In this document: positions 7,663 through 11,491 of the stretch, in pieces
Position numbering within the stretch: position 1 is the first letter of the stretch
Layout of the letters: the number at the start of each line of letters is the position of its first letter
Source: Silvimonas sp. JCM 19000
GTDB lineage: Bacteria > Pseudomonadota > Gammaproteobacteria > Burkholderiales > Chitinibacteraceae
Length of the DNA: 11,491 nucleotides
Assembly: GCA_001313065.1 (NCBI GenBank)
Contig: BBFD01000122.1
Coordinates: 1-11,491, forward strand
Direction of reading: 5' to 3'
Made by a program: the position numbers and the translations under genes
Notes under the pieces: generated by a model
Database searches by the model: none
What the model saw: the letters and a program-made list of their open reading frames with translations, nothing else
What the model was told of the DNA's origin: nothing

Positions 7663-10600
7663 ATGACGCGCCTCGCCGATCTGCAGCACCAGCTTAATCA
7701 ACGCATCCTGATCCTGGATGGCGCCATGGGCACCATGATCCAGCGCCACAATCTGCAAGAGGCGGATTATCGCGGCACGCGCTTTGCCGACTGGCCCAGC
7801 GACGTCAAAGGCAATAACGATCTGCTGGTGCTGACGCAGCCCGCCATCATCGGTGGCATCCACCAGGCGTATCTGGATGCGGGCGCGGACATTATCGAGA
7901 CCAACAGCTTTAACGGTACCCGCATCGCCATGGCCGATTACGGCATGGAAGAGCTGGTGTGGGAAATGAACTTTGCCGCCGCGAAACTGGTAAAGGACCT
8001 GTGCGTGGCGCAGACGGCAAAAAACGCCGGAAAAAAAACCGCGTTATTGCGCCGGCGTGCTCGGCCCCACCAACCGCACGTGCTCGATTTCGCCCGACGT
8101 CAACGACCCGGGCTTTCGCAATGTGACGTTTGACGAGCTGGTGGAAAGCTATACCGAAGCCATCGACGGCCTGGTCAAAGGCGGCGCCGATATCCTGCTG
8201 GTCGAAACCATCTTCGACACGCTGAACGCCAAGGCGGCGGTGTTCGCCATCCACAAATACTTTGACGATCATCCCGAGCAAGAAAAGCTACCGGTGATGG
8301 TGTCGGGCACGATTACCGATCAATCGGGCCGCACGCTGACCGGCCAGACCACCGAGGCGTTTTACAACAGCCTGGAACACGCCGACGCCATCACCTTTGG
8401 CCTGAACTGCGCGCTAGGCCCCGATTTGCTGCGCCAGTACGTGGAAGAAATGGCGCGCGTATCGGCCACCTATGTCTCGGTGCACCCGAATGCCGGTTTG
8501 CCCAATGCCTTTGGCGGTTACGATCTGGATGCCGAAACCATGGGCGTGCAGGTGCGCGAATGGGCCGAAGCCGGTCTGGTTAACGTGATTGGCGGCTGCT
8601 GTGGCACCACGCCCGAGCACATTGCGGCCATCTACAAAAAAACGTCAAAGACATCGCGCCGCGCCCGCTGCCGCAGATTGAACGCAAATGTCGTTTGTCC
8701 GGGCTGGAGCCGTTCAACATCGGCGACCGCGATCTGTTTGTGAACGTGGGCGAACGCACCAACGTCACGGGCAGTAAAGCCTTTGCCCGGCTGATCCTGA
8801 ATGGCGATTACGCCACCGCGCTGGATGTGGCCCGGCAGCAAGTCGAAGCCGGCGCGCAGATTATCGATATCAACATGGACGAGGGCATGCTCGATGCCCA
8901 CAAAGCCATGGTCACCTTTTTTTGAACCTGGTCGCCGCCGAGCCCGATATCAGCCGTGTGCCCATCATGGTGGATAGCTCGAAGTGGGATGTGATCGAAG
9001 CGGGCCTTAAATGCATTCAGGGCAAGCCGATCGTCAATTCGATCTCGATGAAAGAAGGCGTCGACAAGTTCAAGCAACAAGCGCGTTTGCTGCGGCGTTA
9101 TGGCGCGGCGGTGATCGTGATGGCGTTTGATGAAGTCGGCCAGGCCGATACCTACGCCCGCAAGATCGAGATTTGCGAGAAGAGCTATCGCATTCTGGTG
9201 GACGAATGCGGCTATCCGCCCGAAGACATCATCTTTGACCCGAACATCTTTGCCATCGCCACCGGCATCGAAGAACACGCGCGCTATGGCCTCGACTTTA
9301 TCGAGGCTACCGGCTGGATTAAACAAAACCTGCCGTATGCCAAGATTTCCGGCGGCGTATCCAATGTGTCGTTCAGCTTCCGCGGCAACAACAAGGTGCG
9401 CGAAGCCATCCACGCGGTGTTCCTGTATCACGCCATCCAGCAAGGCATGACCATGGGCATCGTCAACGCCGGTGCGCTGGAAGTGTATGAAGAAGTGCCC
9501 GCCGAATTACGCAACCGCATCGAAGACGTGGTGTTGATGCGCGATGCCGGGCCCGATCCGCTGGCCGCCACCGAGGCCCTGATTGCGCTGGCCGAGAGCT
9601 TTCGCGGTGACGTCAATCAGCCAAGGGCGAAGACCTGAGCTGGCGCGAAGGCAGCCTGCAAGAGCGCATCACCCACGCGCTGGTCAAAGGCATCACCACG
9701 TTTATCGTGGAAGACACCGAAGAGGCGCGCCAGGCCGCCGAACGCCCGATCCACGTGATCGAAGGCCCGCTCATGAACGGCATGAACCACGTCGGCGATC
9801 TGTTTGGCGCGGGCAAGATGTTTCTGCCGCAGGTGGTTAAATCGGCGCGCGTGATGAAAGCCGCCGTGGCGCATCTGGAGCCGTTTATCGAGCAAGAGAA
9901 GATCGATATGGCCTGCAGGACGCCCCGGCCAAAGGCAATATCGTGATGGCCACGGTCAAAGGCGATGTGCACGACATCGGCAAAAAACATCGTGGGCGTG
10001 GTGCTGCGCTGTAACAACTACAAGGTGACCGATCTGGCGTGATGGTGCCGGCGCAAAAAAATCCTCGATACCGCCAAAGAAATCGGCGCGGACATGATCG
10101 GTTTGTCCGGCCTGATTACGCCTAGCCTGGAAGAGATGTCGCATGTGGCCAAAGAAATGCAGCGCCAGGGCTTTACGTTGCCGCTGCTGATCGGCGGCGC
10201 CACTACGTCCAAGGTGCATACCGCCGTCAAGATCGAGCCCGGTTATCCGGCCGGCACCGTGGTGTATGTGCCGATGCGTCGCGCGCGGTGGGGGTTTGCT
10301 CCAACTTGTTAAGCGATGAACTGAAGCCCGAGTTTGTCGGCAAGCTGCGCAATGAATATCAGAACATCCGCACCATCCACGCCAATCGCGGCGCCAGCAA
10401 ACTGATCAGCCTGGCGCAGGCGCGCGCCAATGCGTTCAAGCCCATGATCGACTGGGCGCATTACAACCCGCCCAAGCCGAAGCAACTGGGCGTGTTCAAA
10501 TTCGAGAACGTGCCGCTGAGCGAAATCGCCCCGCTGATCGACTGGAGCCCGTTCTTTAATGCCTGGGAATTGTTCGGCAAATATCCGCGCATTCTGCAAG

Positions 10601-11381
10601 ACGAAGTGGTGGGCGAATCGGCGCGCGCTTTGTTTGCCGATGCGCAAACCATGCTGACGCAGATGGTGGCCGAAGGCTGGGTAACCGCATCGGGCGTGGT
10701 GGGTTTGTGGCCCGCCAATCGGGTGGGCGACGATATCGAGATTTACGATCCGGCAAGCGGCGCCACGCTGATGGCCTGGCACACCTTGCGCCAGCAAAAC
10801 GCCAAGGCCGAAGGCAAGCCGAACTGGGCGCTGGCCGATTTCATCGCGCCCAAAGACAGCGGCAAGGCGGATTACATCGGCGCGTTTGCTGTCACCGGCG
10901 GCCTGAATATCGAGCCGCATGTGGCGCGCTTTGAAAACGCCAATGACGATTACAACGCCATCATGGTGAAGGCGCTGGCAGACCGCTTTGCCGAGGCTTT
11001 GCCGAATATATGCACCGCAAAGTACGGACGGAATTGTGGGGCTATGCGCCCGACGAGAATCTGGATGTGGACGCGCTGACCGATGAGAAATACGTCGGCA
11101 TCCGCCCCGCGCCCGGCTATCCGGCCTGCCCCGATCACACCACCAAAACCGATCTGTTCCGCGTGCTGGATGCGGAATCGATTGGCATGCAGTTGACCGA
11201 GGGCTACGCCATGCTGCCGACGGCGGCGGTCAGCGGCTTCTACTTTAGCCACCCGCAAGCGCAGTACTTTGCCGTGGGCAAGATCGAGAAAGACCAGGTG
11301 GAAGACTACGCCGCCCGCCGCGGCGTGAGCGTGGAACAAGCCGAACGCGATCTCGCCCCCAACCTCGGTTACAACGCATAA
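7663..11381 (+). CDS. metH: Cobalamin-dependent methionine synthase (ten frameshifts)
   Basis: Large cytosolic enzyme that moves the methyl group of 5-methyltetrahydrofolate through cobalamin to homocysteine, making methionine. All four modules are visible. The homocysteine domain has zinc ligands Cys249 (GLNCALG) and Cys312/Cys313 (GGCCGTTP). The folate domain has [10 protein letters not shown] and FDPNIFA. The cobalamin domain has DVHDIGKN with lower-ligand His769, GLSGLITPS and LIGGATTSK. The SAM reactivation domain has [15 protein letters not shown] 7663 ([21 protein letters not shown]) aligns with the E. coli start. Extra bases: A8 8031-8038, A7 8636-8642 (two), T7 8917-8923 (two), A6 9982-9987 and A7 10055-10061. 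Missing bases: near 9620, 9912, 10036, 10273 and 10997. The corrected length is about 1238 residues against 1227 in E. coli, with every module in order. This argues for sequence error, not a pseudogene. Confidence 0.95.
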
Positions 11382-11389
11382 ATGCATGG

Positions 11390-11488
11390 GGTGGGACTCG
11401 GCGTCCCCGTCTGGACCCACCTCCCAAAGTGGTATGCCAAGCTCACCGTACGTGGCATATGGCATTGAGTGGTGGGTCTTGACCCACC
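11390..11488. repeat. Cluster of three inverted repeats downstream of metH
   Basis: After the metH stop, GGTGGG (11390-11395) pairs with CCCACC (11416-11421). TATGCCA (11433-11439) pairs with TGGCATA (11453-11459). GGTGGGT (11471-11477) pairs with ACCCACC (11482-11488). The first and last hairpins share the same GGTGGG/CCCACC arms, so the outer arms could also pair across the whole segment around the central hairpin. The layout resembles an interspersed palindromic (REP-like) element, though no second copy is visible in this window. Confidence 0.5.
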
Positions 11489-11491
11489 CTT
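11471..11491 (+). terminator. Possible metH terminator at the window edge
   Basis: The seven-base-pair GGTGGGT/ACCCACC stem with a four-base loop is followed by CTT, where the window ends, so the presence of a U tract cannot be judged. It is the last and most stable hairpin after metH. It may instead be only part of the repeat cluster. Confidence 0.35.

Noticed and set aside
7663..11381. metH split into several separate small genes or a true pseudogene
   Set aside because: All domains, ligands and spacing are preserved, and ten small corrections restore one protein of normal length.

Overview
This window looks like ordinary core chromosome of a GC-rich proteobacterium. The proteins resemble betaproteobacterial (Neisseriales-like) homologues, but that placement rests on recalled family resemblance and is only moderately sure. 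I recognise eight protein-coding genes and no RNA gene, CRISPR array, insertion sequence or phage. I found no new biological system.

Layout, left to right: gpmA (phosphoglycerate mutase, +) ends at a hairpin terminator that serves both strands. Facing it is a compact minus-strand operon, qor (quinone oxidoreductase), yqiA (small esterase) and a DyP-type haem peroxidase gene, with gaps of only 14 and 7 bases. A gene-poor, locally AT-rich stretch (about 3434-3888) follows, with a possible degraded coding remnant. Then come a tas-like aldo/keto reductase (+), a strong terminator, an MFS exporter (+), and a DUF445 membrane protein (-) whose stop codon overlaps that of the exporter. Divergent from DUF445 is metH, the large cobalamin-dependent methionine synthase (+), which fills the last third. 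The window closes with a cluster of GGTGGG/CCCACC hairpins.

The dominant unusual feature is that all eight genes are broken by small indels. I count about 28 in roughly 9 kb of coding sequence, ten of them in metH. After correction each gene is close to the usual length of its family, and motifs and reading frames line up on both sides of every break. The indels follow a rule. Runs of six or more A or T are too long by one or two bases, and short G or C runs are one base too short. This points to uncorrected sequencing or assembly error rather than gene decay. I therefore annotate each gene over its full reconstructed span and name every break; residue numbers are for the reconstructed proteins.

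Functionally the genes are housekeeping: glycolysis (gpmA), methionine synthesis and folate recycling (metH), redox and peroxide chemistry (qor, dyp, tas), small-molecule efflux (MFS) and two poorly characterised proteins (YqiA, DUF445).
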